Of a DNA stretch of 48,115 bases, positions 16,862 through 24,516 are shown one piece after another. The first letter of the stretch is position 1. The number at the start of each line of letters is the position of its first letter. The DNA is from Verrucomicrobiota bacterium (GTDB taxonomy: Bacteria; Chlamydiota; Chlamydiia; Chlamydiales; Rhabdochlamydiaceae): the NCBI GenBank assembly GCA_018239725.1, contig JAFEGU010000158.1, positions 1-48,115 on the forward strand. Direction: 5' to 3'. A program made the position numbers and the translations under genes. The notes under the pieces were generated by a model. That model was not told where the DNA came from. It made no database searches and saw nothing but the letters and a program-made list of their open reading frames with translations.

Positions 16862-16966
16862 GATTTATTTAAACGGGAAGGGGTTAGAAAACACCTTCCC
16901 GCCTAAATAAACGCCCTCGAAAGCAAATATCTCGAGGCATGCGAACCAAACACGTACAAAGTCGAG
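16862..16966. repeat. Composite dispersed repeat: hairpin plus 51-base conserved block, copy 1
   Basis: A hairpin with GGGAAGG...CCTTCCC at its core (TTTATTTAAACGGGAAGG with CCTTCCCGCCTAAATAAA, 16/18 paired) is followed by CTCGAAAGCAAATATCTCG and 32 further bases. The block 16916-16966 matches 43693-43743 closely, and there too a hairpin containing GAAGGGGTT lies immediately before it. Confidence 0.75.
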
Positions 16967-17038
16967 TATCTAGGGATGCATCATAAATGAAAAGGGTTGT
17001 GGAGTCAAATGTCTTGAGCTGTAGAGCCTTGAAGTTGC

Positions 17039-17067
17039 TTGTCAAATTCCCAATTTTTCAAGTTGTT
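17039..17067. repeat. 29-base dispersed repeat, copy 2
   Basis: Differs from 12814-12842 at three positions only. It lies 10 bases beyond the stop codon of the minus-strand gene that ends at 17078. Confidence 0.7.
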
Positions 17068-17077
17068 TTAATCAGTT

Positions 17078-17923
17078 CTATTCGTCCGAGCTGCAGAGTT
17101 GCTCAAGAACGATTTCAAGAACTCTTCCTTTGGAGAACAGTTCTGTAATCTGCTTGCGCTGCTCCGTGTATTTTCGTTTTAGATCAATAGTCTCGTCACT
17201 GTATGAATCTGCAACAAATCCCGGCAATCTCATTAAGAAAAGCGCACTTCTCTCACTTTGGTCAAAAGGACGCAAAGTTGTAGTGATTGCTTTAAGCTCT
17301 TCTTTGACAGAGCGATATCCTGGAGACGGCTTTGTTCTGCTTTTTTTGATTCCTGCTTTTCTTAAACCCAACTCACTTCTTTTTTGAAATAGCTCAGCAT
17401 TTTTTCGGCCATAACCTAATAAGATTCCAATAAGGTCATCTCTGTCTTTGAGGGGCGTATTCCAAAGAGAGCCGTTATCAACGATAAGGGAAATTAATTT
17501 GTCGGAAGAAACCTCAGGCCCTAAAACATCTAAAAATTTATCTTTATTTTGGATGACAACCTTTTGAACTGCAGACTTATTAATTAGTGTAATTTCAAAT
17601 AGACATGAAATTTTGTTTTCATGAAAAATGAACAAATAATTCGAGTTAGGAAGCAGCGAGGAATATTTATTCCATGTTTCATAACCGACAGATGAATTGC
17701 TGAATAGCTTAGATTTATCAATATCATATTCATTAATGCTAATGGGCTTATCGCCAAAAAGAGTAAAAGCGAAGCCATTAGAGAATAATAGATCGCGAAA
17801 GAATGTCTCCAAAATAATGCGATCCTCTTCTGCAATTTGATCCAGATGGCAGTTGCACTTAGCTTCAATTTGGACATTCCAGAATAGGAACATCAGGAGA
17901 AGAGCAAATAGTTGATTTTTCAT
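17078..17923 (-). CDS. Secreted protein of unknown function
   Basis: A 281-residue protein with a clear signal peptide (MKNQLFALLLMFLFWNVQIEA, then KCNCH). The ATG at 17923 has GAGGAAGG upstream and starts the signal peptide; a longer frame to 17950 would spoil it. The mature part holds a Lys/Arg-rich middle (RKAGIKKSRTKPSP) and no motif I know. It lies 31 bases downstream of another secreted protein gene and both sit between smpB and dnaN, which are close neighbours in Chlamydia as I recall it, so the pair may be an insertion. Base composition is richer in A/T than the flanking housekeeping genes. Confidence 0.65.
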   Translation of the reverse strand: MKNQLFALLLMFLFWNVQIEAKCNCHLDQIAEEDRIILETFFRDLLFSNGFAFTLFGDKPISINEYDIDKSKLFSNSSVGYETWNKYSSLLPNSNYLFIFHENKISCLFEITLINKSAVQKVVIQNKDKFLDVLGPEVSSDKLISLIVDNGSLWNTPLKDRDDLIGILLGYGRKNAELFQKRSELGLRKAGIKKSRTKPSPGYRSVKEELKAITTTLRPFDQSERSALFLMRLPGFVADSYSDETIDLKRKYTEQRKQITELFSKGRVLEIVLEQLCSSDE

Positions 17924-17954
17924 GCACCTTCCTCTCTTTGCAACAGCCACATCA

Positions 17955-18293
17955 TTACTGCGAAATCGGTCGTCCGCAGGATCCGCACTCCCAATCTACT
18001 CCTCTTACATTGCAAAAACGGCATGATGAACATTGCCATTCATACCAAGAACAAGAGCCGCTTTTAGCTATCTGATCAATATAATAACCGTCTTCATCAG
18101 AAGATAAGCCTGGTGTTTCGTAAATATATCCACCTAGCTCAACATAAATTTTCTCCGAGTCTAACTTAATTTGATCCTTTCCAACGTAAATTTTCTTTTC
18201 AAGCTGGATAAGGCCCTCTTTTGTACAAGCTATTGCAGTTTGTGTAGAAAGCAGTTGAGCTACTAGTGCAAAAATGAATAAAACGGATTTCAT
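17955..18293 (-). CDS. Small secreted Cys-rich protein with zinc-ribbon-like tail
   Basis: A 112-residue protein with a signal peptide (MKSVLFIFALVAQLLSTQTAIA) and a C-terminal cluster of eight Cys (SCSWYEWQCSSCRFCNV...WECGSCG). The CxxC...CxxC pattern suggests either a zinc-ribbon-like site or disulfide bonds in the periplasm or lumen. The ATG at 18293 has a GGAGGGGG Shine-Dalgarno; the frame extends to 18338 but without the signal peptide at its start. I do not recognise a named family. Likely cotranscribed with the gene at 17078-17923. Confidence 0.65.
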   Translation of the reverse strand: MKSVLFIFALVAQLLSTQTAIACTKEGLIQLEKKIYVGKDQIKLDSEKIYVELGGYIYETPGLSSDEDGYYIDQIAKSGSCSWYEWQCSSCRFCNVRGVDWECGSCGRPISQ

Positions 18294-18380
18294 GACCCCC
18301 TCCAAGAAATTCTTGAAATGTGACCAATCTATCATCAATTATCAATTTGAGCAACCAGGGTGGGGATTCTAAAGAGCGTC

Positions 18381-18842
18381 TTAGTGTTGGTCGCGAAGGG
18401 CTCTGTCGATCGCTTTTTTGTGTTCCCGCTCTTTGATCGAAGCTCGTTTATCATGGAGCTTTTTTCCACGGCAGCAGGCGATCTTGACTTTGACAAAACC
18501 GTTTTTCAGGAACATGCCGAGCGGGATCAGGGTGAGACCTTTTTCTTGGGAGAGGGTGTAAAGCTTTTCGATTTCCCTTTTGTGGAGGAGGAGCTTTCTG
18601 TCCCTGCGCTCTTCATGATTGAACAGGTTGCCGAACTTATACGGTGCGATCGAGGCATTTTTCAGGATCACTTCTCCCTTGGAAACAAGCACATAAGAGT
18701 CTTGGAGACTACCTCCATGGTTGCGGAGTGATTTGATCTCGGTTCCGACAAGGACGATGCCGGCTTCCCACGTATCGAGGATCTCATACTCGTAGGTAGC
18801 TTTCCGGTTGGAGACGAGCTCTGAATCGTTTTTTTTCGACAT
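18381..18842 (-). CDS. smpB: SsrA-binding protein
   Basis: SmpB binds tmRNA and brings it to stalled ribosomes for trans-translation. The 153-residue protein shows [29 protein letters not shown]-like family sequence at ~12-40 (beta-barrel core), the [22 protein letters not shown]-binding region (~83-105) and the basic Lys/Arg tail ([16 protein letters not shown]-like) that enters the ribosomal mRNA channel. Length is standard. I do not see its partner ssrA in this window. Confidence 0.95.
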   Translation of the reverse strand: MSKKNDSELVSNRKATYEYEILDTWEAGIVLVGTEIKSLRNHGGSLQDSYVLVSKGEVILKNASIAPYKFGNLFNHEERRDRKLLLHKREIEKLYTLSQEKGLTLIPLGMFLKNGFVKVKIACCRGKKLHDKRASIKEREHKKAIDRALRDQH

Positions 18843-18873
18843 TGTTTGCTAACCTTGACTTTGCAAATCCGAG

Positions 18874-20310
18874 CTAACGACCGAATAGGGATTGTCCGAA
18901 TGGTGTGACCATAAAGCATTCTTTGCCTTCGTACAAGCCAATTGCTGTGACCCCAATTTCAAATAACCAGTCGTAGATGACAGATCGGATCAAGCTAGCT
19001 TCTTCTTCAGAATAGCTGGGCAGGCAGTATTTCCACGTTTTCCCCTGTCTCTTTAACATAACAAGGGAATCTTCTCCAAGGGGAACAATGGTCCCTCGGA
19101 TGAAATCATCAAGATAGACCCATCCTGAATTGAGGACCCGCTGGATGCTCTTCTCCGCTTCTTTGATATTCCTGTCGGTGCATAATTGGGAGGAGATTTT
19201 GGGATTGTCGAGCCGATTCAGGGGATGCCGATATAAAAAGATAGCGCGGTTTTCAGGACGCATGTCGAGCCAGTCGTTCGCCGCTTCCAACGCATATAGG
19301 CGGTCATCGACGATATCGGCAAGCTTTAGGATGCGCAATTTTGAAATCAACCGATCGATGTAGCTTGGAAGATCGGGATCATTTTCCTTAAAACCTTCCA
19401 GTTTGGAGGCCAACGTGGAAAATTGAGCTGGCTGAAGGGCTATCAACCCATTTTTTCCTGGAGCAAGGGGAATAGGCTGTTTCTTTGCCATCTTCAGCAC
19501 GGCGCTAATGTCTTGAATAAAGGAAAAGTCTTGAGGTCTTGCCCGCTGGATTTTTTCTGGTGTGGTAATAGAGGGAGCTTCGGTGGTCCTCAAAAACATC
19601 AGGTATTCATGCCATTCATGAAAAGGGGTAACGATCTCTTTCCAATCATCATCGACTTTTCGATACCCTAAGCAGCAGACAAAGTTGAACTCGAGATAAA
19701 GCAAGTATTCCTCGAATTGCTCCTTCGAAAGACTGTACTTATCAACAAGGTCTTTGGCAAATACGGAGAAATCGGGAGCGCTGTACACATCCTTGATGAT
19801 CGCATTGAGCGTGGGATTAGGGAAGTTGAGGTCGAGCAGGTAGCGTTGGAAGATCTGGGGCGTCAGCAGGTATTTTTCGACAAGCGATTCGAAGATGTTA
19901 TTGGAGGTCCTTGGGATCGAGTACCAGATAGGGAGCACATGGATAGGGACCTTGCGCAAAAGGCTCTGCAAATACTCCATTCCAGGCTTGAAATCGGGAT
20001 CGAACTTCATGATCTGCGTTTCAAAGTACTTACGCAGCTCTTTATCGACTGTGATCGTCTCGTCGTCGTACGCAAATAGTCCCGATTTGCTCAATTTCTG
20101 TAAAATAGGGAGGAGCTCTTCTTCCTCGAGGCTTAAGTTTTTTGCCAGCTTGCGGATGGGAATAGTAATAGAACTGTAGAGGATCTCTTCCAGGACCTCC
20201 AGGTCAACTGATGTAAACTGTCCCATGAGAAGACGATTTTCGATATCCTGCCGAAAGTCGTAGTCTTCTAAGGTAATTTTATTTTTTTTTTGCAAGCTTA
20301 CATCGTGCAT
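18874..20310 (-). CDS. Unidentified 478-residue protein, possible N-terminal winged helix
   Basis: A soluble, helix-rich protein without signal peptide or membrane segments. Residues ~35-90 (VLEEILYSSITIPIRKLAKNLSLEEEELLPILQKLSKSGLF, read in parts) look like a winged-helix DNA-binding unit: helix, turn, recognition helix, then a wing. The rest matches nothing I know. It ends 31 bases before smpB on the same strand and may share its transcript. A conserved chlamydial protein seems likely; a regulatory role would be inference from the winged-helix look alone. Confidence 0.6.
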   Translation of the reverse strand: MHDVSLQKKNKITLEDYDFRQDIENRLLMGQFTSVDLEVLEEILYSSITIPIRKLAKNLSLEEEELLPILQKLSKSGLFAYDDETITVDKELRKYFETQIMKFDPDFKPGMEYLQSLLRKVPIHVLPIWYSIPRTSNNIFESLVEKYLLTPQIFQRYLLDLNFPNPTLNAIIKDVYSAPDFSVFAKDLVDKYSLSKEQFEEYLLYLEFNFVCCLGYRKVDDDWKEIVTPFHEWHEYLMFLRTTEAPSITTPEKIQRARPQDFSFIQDISAVLKMAKKQPIPLAPGKNGLIALQPAQFSTLASKLEGFKENDPDLPSYIDRLISKLRILKLADIVDDRLYALEAANDWLDMRPENRAIFLYRHPLNRLDNPKISSQLCTDRNIKEAEKSIQRVLNSGWVYLDDFIRGTIVPLGEDSLVMLKRQGKTWKYCLPSYSEEEASLIRSVIYDWLFEIGVTAIGLYEGKECFMVTPFGQSLFGR

Positions 20311-20397
20311 GGTTCGATTCTCTTTAATGTCTTTGACCGGATAGGATAATCGATTTTTTGATTTGACGCAAGCTAAGGAGGTGGAACTAAAAACAAT

Positions 20398-20474
20398 AAA
20401 AACAAAATTTTACCGCAAAGGCGGCTTTGCTGCAAGAAAAGCGGTGTTTTTGCAGTGAAGCCGCCTCTGCGGTA
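20398..20474. repeat. Long hairpin element resembling 7164-7266
   Basis: Arms 20411-20427 and 20458-20474 pair at 16 of 17 positions; an inner CTGCAA/TTGCAG pair closes the tip. The lead-in AAAAACAAAATTTTACCGCA and the tip motif GCTGCAAGAAAA correspond to AAAAACGAAAGTTTTACCACA and GCCGCAAGAAA in the element at 7164-7266. It lies between two divergent genes, upstream of leuS. No T run follows. Confidence 0.6.
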
Positions 20475-20580
20475 AATGAGCTACCTCATGAATGCAGATC
20501 TAAGATCCTGGACAAAAGATTGCTCCATTCGTTACTATTTTTATTCTTCTTGTATGAACACCAAAGACCAAACGATTATT

Positions 20581-23160
20581 ATGGAAAAGCCTAGATACGA
20601 TCATCAGCGCATTGAACAAAAGTGGCAAAAATACTGGGAAGACCGGCAAGTTTTCAAAGCAGAGGTCGACCATTCAAAACCTAAGTACTATGTTTTGGAC
20701 ATGTTCCCTTATCCTTCAGGAGCAGGACTGCATGTCGGCCATGTGACTGGATATACAGCGACGGACATCCTGGCAAGGTACAAGCGGCAGAAGGGTTTCA
20801 ACGTGCTGCATCCGATGGGCTGGGACAGCTTTGGGCTTCCTGCGGAACAATATGCGATCCGGACAGGGACACACCCTTCGATCACCACTGAACAGAACAT
20901 CAACACCTACCGTCGGCAATTGAAATCGCTAGGTTTTAGCTACGACTGGGGACGGGAAGTTGCGACAAGCGATCCGAAGTATTACAAATGGACGCAGTGG
21001 ATTTTCACGAAATTGTATGAGAGGGGACTTGCCTACGAGGCGGAGGTCCTCGTTAACTTTTGTCCGGCGCTTGGGACCGTCTTGTCCAATGAAGAGGTGG
21101 AGAACGGTAGATCCAAAGAAGGGGGGTATCCCATCGAAAGGCGCCCGCTTCGGCAATGGATCCTTAAGATCACCGCTTATGCAGACAGGCTGATCCAAGA
21201 CCTCGATCTGATCGACTGGCCCGAAAGCTTAAAAAAACTTCAAGTGAACTGGATAGGAAGAAGCGAGGGCGCCAAAGTCCATTTTATCGAAAAGACGACC
21301 CAAAAGCCGATTACCGTCTTTACCACATGCCCCCATACCCTTTTCGGGGCCACCTTTATGGTGCTTGCTCCCGAGCATCCGTTAATTTCTGAGATTGTGA
21401 CAGGGGAACAAAAAAATGAGGTCGAAGCGTACCGGAAAAAAATTGCGGCAAAAAGCGATCTTGAAAGGACCGATCTCAACAAGGATAAGACAGGCGTTTG
21501 GACCGGCGCTTTTGCACTCAATCCTGTCAACGACCGATTGATCCCGATCTGGATCTCCGATTATGTCCTCATGAACTATGGGACTGGCGCCGTCATGGCT
21601 GTCCCTGCGCACGATGAGAGGGACTTTGAATTTGCCAAAAAATTTGATCTGGCGATCGTTCCGGTGATCGAGCCAGCTGTCGACAAGCATCCTGAACTGG
21701 TCCCAGATGGTCTGAAACCTGAAGATGTAAAGATCGAGGTGCTCAAAGGGGACCGATGCTGGTCGGAAGATGGAGCCATGATCAATAGCTCCCATGGCGT
21801 TTTTTCGATCGATGGCCAGTCAGTTTCTGAAGGGAAGCGCATGATCACCAAATGGCTCGAGAGGAACGGAAAAGGGGAGGGGACTGTCAATTATAAGCTG
21901 CGCGATTGGCTCTTTTCCCGCCAGCGTTACTGGGGAGAGCCATTCCCGATCCTCCATTTTGCGGATGGAACAAAGAGGGTCCTTGATATCGATGAGCTAC
22001 CATTATGCCCTCCAAGTTTGAACGATTACAAGCCCTCCAGTACAGGTGAGAGCCCTCTTGCAAAAGTGACCGATTGGGTCGAGATCGTCGATCTTAAAAC
22101 GGAGAGAAAAGCCAAACGAGAGACCAATACGATGCCCCAATGGGCAGGTTCCTGCTGGTACTACTTGCGCTTTTGCGATCCGCTCAATGACAAAGAGGCT
22201 TGGGACCCTGAAGTGGAGAAGTACTGGATGCCGGTCGACCTCTATGTCGGCGGCGTTGAGCATGCGGTCCTCCATTTGCTCTATGCTCGATTTTGGCACA
22301 AGGTCCTCTATGATTGCGGGTTTGTCAGCACATTGGAACCTTTCCAAACGCTGCGGAACCAAGGTCTTGTCGTGGCAAGATCCTACCAGAACCCCAACGG
22401 CGGGTATGTCCCTCCCGAAGAGGTCTCAGAGAAAGAGGGCCGTTATTTTCGGATCGGTTCTAATGAGGAGCTCGAGAGCCAAATTGAAAAGATGTCTAAA
22501 TCGAAGCTCAATGGTGTCACCCCCGATGATATGATCGAAGATTTTGGCGCCGACGCCCTCCGGATGTATGAGATGTTCATGGGACCATTCGATAAGGAGA
22601 AGTTATGGAATACCGATGCCGTCAACGGCTGCAGGCGCTTTTTGAACCGGGTCTATGATCTTTTTATGTCGGAGAAGGTTTGCGAAGAGGACACGGAAGA
22701 GGGCTTAAAGCTGGGCCACAGACTTGTCAATTTTGTTGAGAACGACATCGAAGCGATGCAGTTCAATACGGCGATTGCCAAGATGATGGAGTTCATGAAT
22801 GCATTCGCGCCTCTTGATAAGTACCCAAAGCGTGCCGTGCAGATGCTTATCCAGGTCCTCTATCCTTTTGCTCCGCACATTGCGGAAGAGGCATGGGAGC
22901 ATTTAGGAGGCAAGGAGAGCTTGACCTATTTGCCCTTCCCGAAGGTGGATCCCTCTTATCTTGTTGATGAGACCATCTTGTATGTCGTCCAAGTGAACGG
23001 CAAGGTCCGTGGCAAGTGGATGCTGCCCAAAGACAAAGATCAGGAAGAGCTGCTCGCTTTTATTAAAACGCAGCCGCCGATCATTAAACATGTGACAGGC
23101 ACGATCACCAAAGTTGTGTATGTCCCGAACAAGCTTATTAATATCGTGTGCGATGTTTAG
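20581..23160 (+). CDS. leuS: Leucyl-tRNA synthetase
   Basis: Class I synthetase that charges tRNA-Leu. The HIGH signature appears as HVGH at 51-54 (PYPSGAGLHVGHVTGY) and KMSKS at ~637-641 (KMSKSKLNGVTPDD). A CP1 editing domain lies between (~220-415; GTGAVMAVPAHDERDFEFA with the conserved Asp). Total 859 residues, close to the bacterial norm. The reading frame opens upstream at 20476, but the ATG at 20581 (MEKPRYDHQRIEQKWQKYW) matches the usual N-terminus; the ATG at 20554 is an alternative, and neither has a strong Shine-Dalgarno. The stop overlaps the waaA start by 8 bases, the leuS-waaA order known from Chlamydia. Confidence 0.95.
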   Translation: MEKPRYDHQRIEQKWQKYWEDRQVFKAEVDHSKPKYYVLDMFPYPSGAGLHVGHVTGYTATDILARYKRQKGFNVLHPMGWDSFGLPAEQYAIRTGTHPSITTEQNINTYRRQLKSLGFSYDWGREVATSDPKYYKWTQWIFTKLYERGLAYEAEVLVNFCPALGTVLSNEEVENGRSKEGGYPIERRPLRQWILKITAYADRLIQDLDLIDWPESLKKLQVNWIGRSEGAKVHFIEKTTQKPITVFTTCPHTLFGATFMVLAPEHPLISEIVTGEQKNEVEAYRKKIAAKSDLERTDLNKDKTGVWTGAFALNPVNDRLIPIWISDYVLMNYGTGAVMAVPAHDERDFEFAKKFDLAIVPVIEPAVDKHPELVPDGLKPEDVKIEVLKGDRCWSEDGAMINSSHGVFSIDGQSVSEGKRMITKWLERNGKGEGTVNYKLRDWLFSRQRYWGEPFPILHFADGTKRVLDIDELPLCPPSLNDYKPSSTGESPLAKVTDWVEIVDLKTERKAKRETNTMPQWAGSCWYYLRFCDPLNDKEAWDPEVEKYWMPVDLYVGGVEHAVLHLLYARFWHKVLYDCGFVSTLEPFQTLRNQGLVVARSYQNPNGGYVPPEEVSEKEGRYFRIGSNEELESQIEKMSKSKLNGVTPDDMIEDFGADALRMYEMFMGPFDKEKLWNTDAVNGCRRFLNRVYDLFMSEKVCEEDTEEGLKLGHRLVNFVENDIEAMQFNTAIAKMMEFMNAFAPLDKYPKRAVQMLIQVLYPFAPHIAEEAWEHLGGKESLTYLPFPKVDPSYLVDETILYVVQVNGKVRGKWMLPKDKDQEELLAFIKTQPPIIKHVTGTITKVVYVPNKLINIVCDV

Positions 23161-24427
23161 TTTGATTTACGACATAGCCCTGCTGCTGCTTGCGATCATC
23201 GCCCTGCCTAAAATGGTGTGGCAATGCTTAGCGCAGGGCAAATACAGGAAATCCTTAAGCTCCCGCTTAGGGTTTCGCATCCCCACCCTTCCAAAAGACA
23301 AGAAGGTGATCTGGATCCATGCTGTTTCCATGGGAGAAACTCGGGCTGTGATCCCGTTTTTCCGTTTGGTCCGGAAAGGATTTCCAGAGGCTTTGATTGT
23401 CATCTCGTCGACGACGGAAACAGGACATGCCGAAGCAAAGAGAAGCATGCCTGAAGCGGCCGCCCACTTTTTTCTTCCCCTCGATTTCTCCTGGATCGTC
23501 CGCAGAGTGATGAAACGGGTCCATCCTGATGTGCTCATCCTTTGCGAAAGCGATTTCTGGTACCACTTGATCTCCCAAGCGAAATCCCAGGGCGCATCGC
23601 TGCTCCTGATCAACGGCAAAGTCTCTGAGCGCTCGGCTAAGCGGTTTCAGAAGTTCAAAAGCTTCTCCCGCAAGCTATTTTCCCCTTTTGACCACTTATG
23701 CGTCCAAAGCGAGCGTTTTCGCGATCGATTTGCTGCAATGGGTGTAGATCCTCAAAAGATCACCGTCACTGGAAATTTAAAGTTCGATGCCGCGCCCAAA
23801 ACCATGACTCCTACTGAACTGCAAGCCTGGAAAGGGGAGCTTGGGATCAAAGACAAGGACCGTGTTGTTGTGATCGGCTCCAGCCATGCCCCTGAAGAGG
23901 AGTGGCTGCTTGCTGCCCTTGATCCTGTCTGGCGGCAGATCCCAGACCTCAAAGTCCTCCTTGTGCCTCGCCATCCAGAACGGTTTGCTGAGGTCGCCAC
24001 ACAGGTCAAGCTTCGAGGGCTTACCATTTGCACCTACTCGAACCGGCAGAACAAAATCGGGGATGAGAGGATCGTCCTGATCGATGCAATGGGCCTTTTA
24101 AACACCTGCTACCAGGTTGCAGAAGTTGCCATCGTCGCAGGGAGTTTCATCGAATCTGTCGGCGGGCATAATATCTTTGAACCGGTCTTGCTAGGAGTCC
24201 CTGTCTTGTTCGGGCCTCACATGCATAGCCAGCTTGATCTGGAAGACTTAGTTCTGAACAGCAATGCCGGCAAACAAGTTTCTATCGACCAGCTTCCTGA
24301 GGTTTTGTCCCATCTTCTGACCGACATTCAAGCCTATGGGACGATTAAACAGTCCTGTCAAAAGCTTGCGGCTCAAGTCCAAGGATCGGGACTGCGCACT
24401 TACAAAACGCTAGAATCGAGAATATAG
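23153..24427 (+). CDS. waaA: 3-deoxy-D-manno-octulosonic acid (Kdo) transferase
   Basis: WaaA (KdtA, GT30; GseA in Chlamydia) adds Kdo from CMP-Kdo to lipid A precursor at the inner membrane; the chlamydial enzymes are multifunctional and make the genus-specific Kdo epitope. The 424-residue protein has an N-terminal membrane anchor (~4-25), the HAVSMGETRAVIPF motif (~52-65) with the catalytic Glu, and the C-terminal GGHNIFEPVLLGVPVLFGPH motif. The ATG at 23153 overlaps the end of leuS by 8 bases and starts the anchor. How many Kdo residues this one adds cannot be read from sequence. Confidence 0.93.
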   Translation: MFSLIYDIALLLLAIIALPKMVWQCLAQGKYRKSLSSRLGFRIPTLPKDKKVIWIHAVSMGETRAVIPFFRLVRKGFPEALIVISSTTETGHAEAKRSMPEAAAHFFLPLDFSWIVRRVMKRVHPDVLILCESDFWYHLISQAKSQGASLLLINGKVSERSAKRFQKFKSFSRKLFSPFDHLCVQSERFRDRFAAMGVDPQKITVTGNLKFDAAPKTMTPTELQAWKGELGIKDKDRVVVIGSSHAPEEEWLLAALDPVWRQIPDLKVLLVPRHPERFAEVATQVKLRGLTICTYSNRQNKIGDERIVLIDAMGLLNTCYQVAEVAIVAGSFIESVGGHNIFEPVLLGVPVLFGPHMHSQLDLEDLVLNSNAGKQVSIDQLPEVLSHLLTDIQAYGTIKQSCQKLAAQVQGSGLRTYKTLESRI

Positions 24428-24436
24428 AAGAAAAAT

Positions 24437-24500
24437 GAGCCGCTTGTAAACTTGCCTCCTCAAGGGGATTTAAAGAAGGCTAAGATTTAACGAGCGGCTC
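24437..24500 (-). terminator. Inverted repeat between waaA and the LRR gene
   Basis: GAGCCGCT (24437-24444) is complementary to AGCGGCTC (24493-24500), with a 48-base gap. On the minus strand ATTTTTC follows. It may act as a weak terminator for the LRR gene ending at 24517; the wide loop makes this uncertain. Confidence 0.35.
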
Positions 24501-24516
24501 AAAAGGTCCTTTGAAT

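Larger units (their letters stand above)
16758..17077. other. Repeat-rich intergenic region upstream of dnaN
   Basis: No gene is supported in these 320 bases. From left to right: one end of a 12-base inverted repeat (16785-16796, TACTCGACTTTG; mate 16957-16968), a tight palindrome GTTTGGCC-AG-GGCCAAAC near 16838-16855, a 16/18 hairpin (16864-16913), the 51-base dispersed repeat (16916-16966), and the 29-base repeat (17039-17067). The dnaN promoter must also be here but I cannot pick it out. Confidence 0.65.

Noticed and set aside
16758-17077. Replication origin next to dnaN-recF
   Set aside because: No cluster of DnaA boxes (TTATCCACA-like) or unwinding element is visible, and no dnaA gene is nearby; the structures present are dispersed repeats.
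20311-20580. Possible T-box riboswitch before leuS
   Set aside because: A large hairpin is present but there is no T-box sequence (TGGNACCGCG-like) and no terminator/antiterminator pair; the hairpin matches another intergenic element instead.
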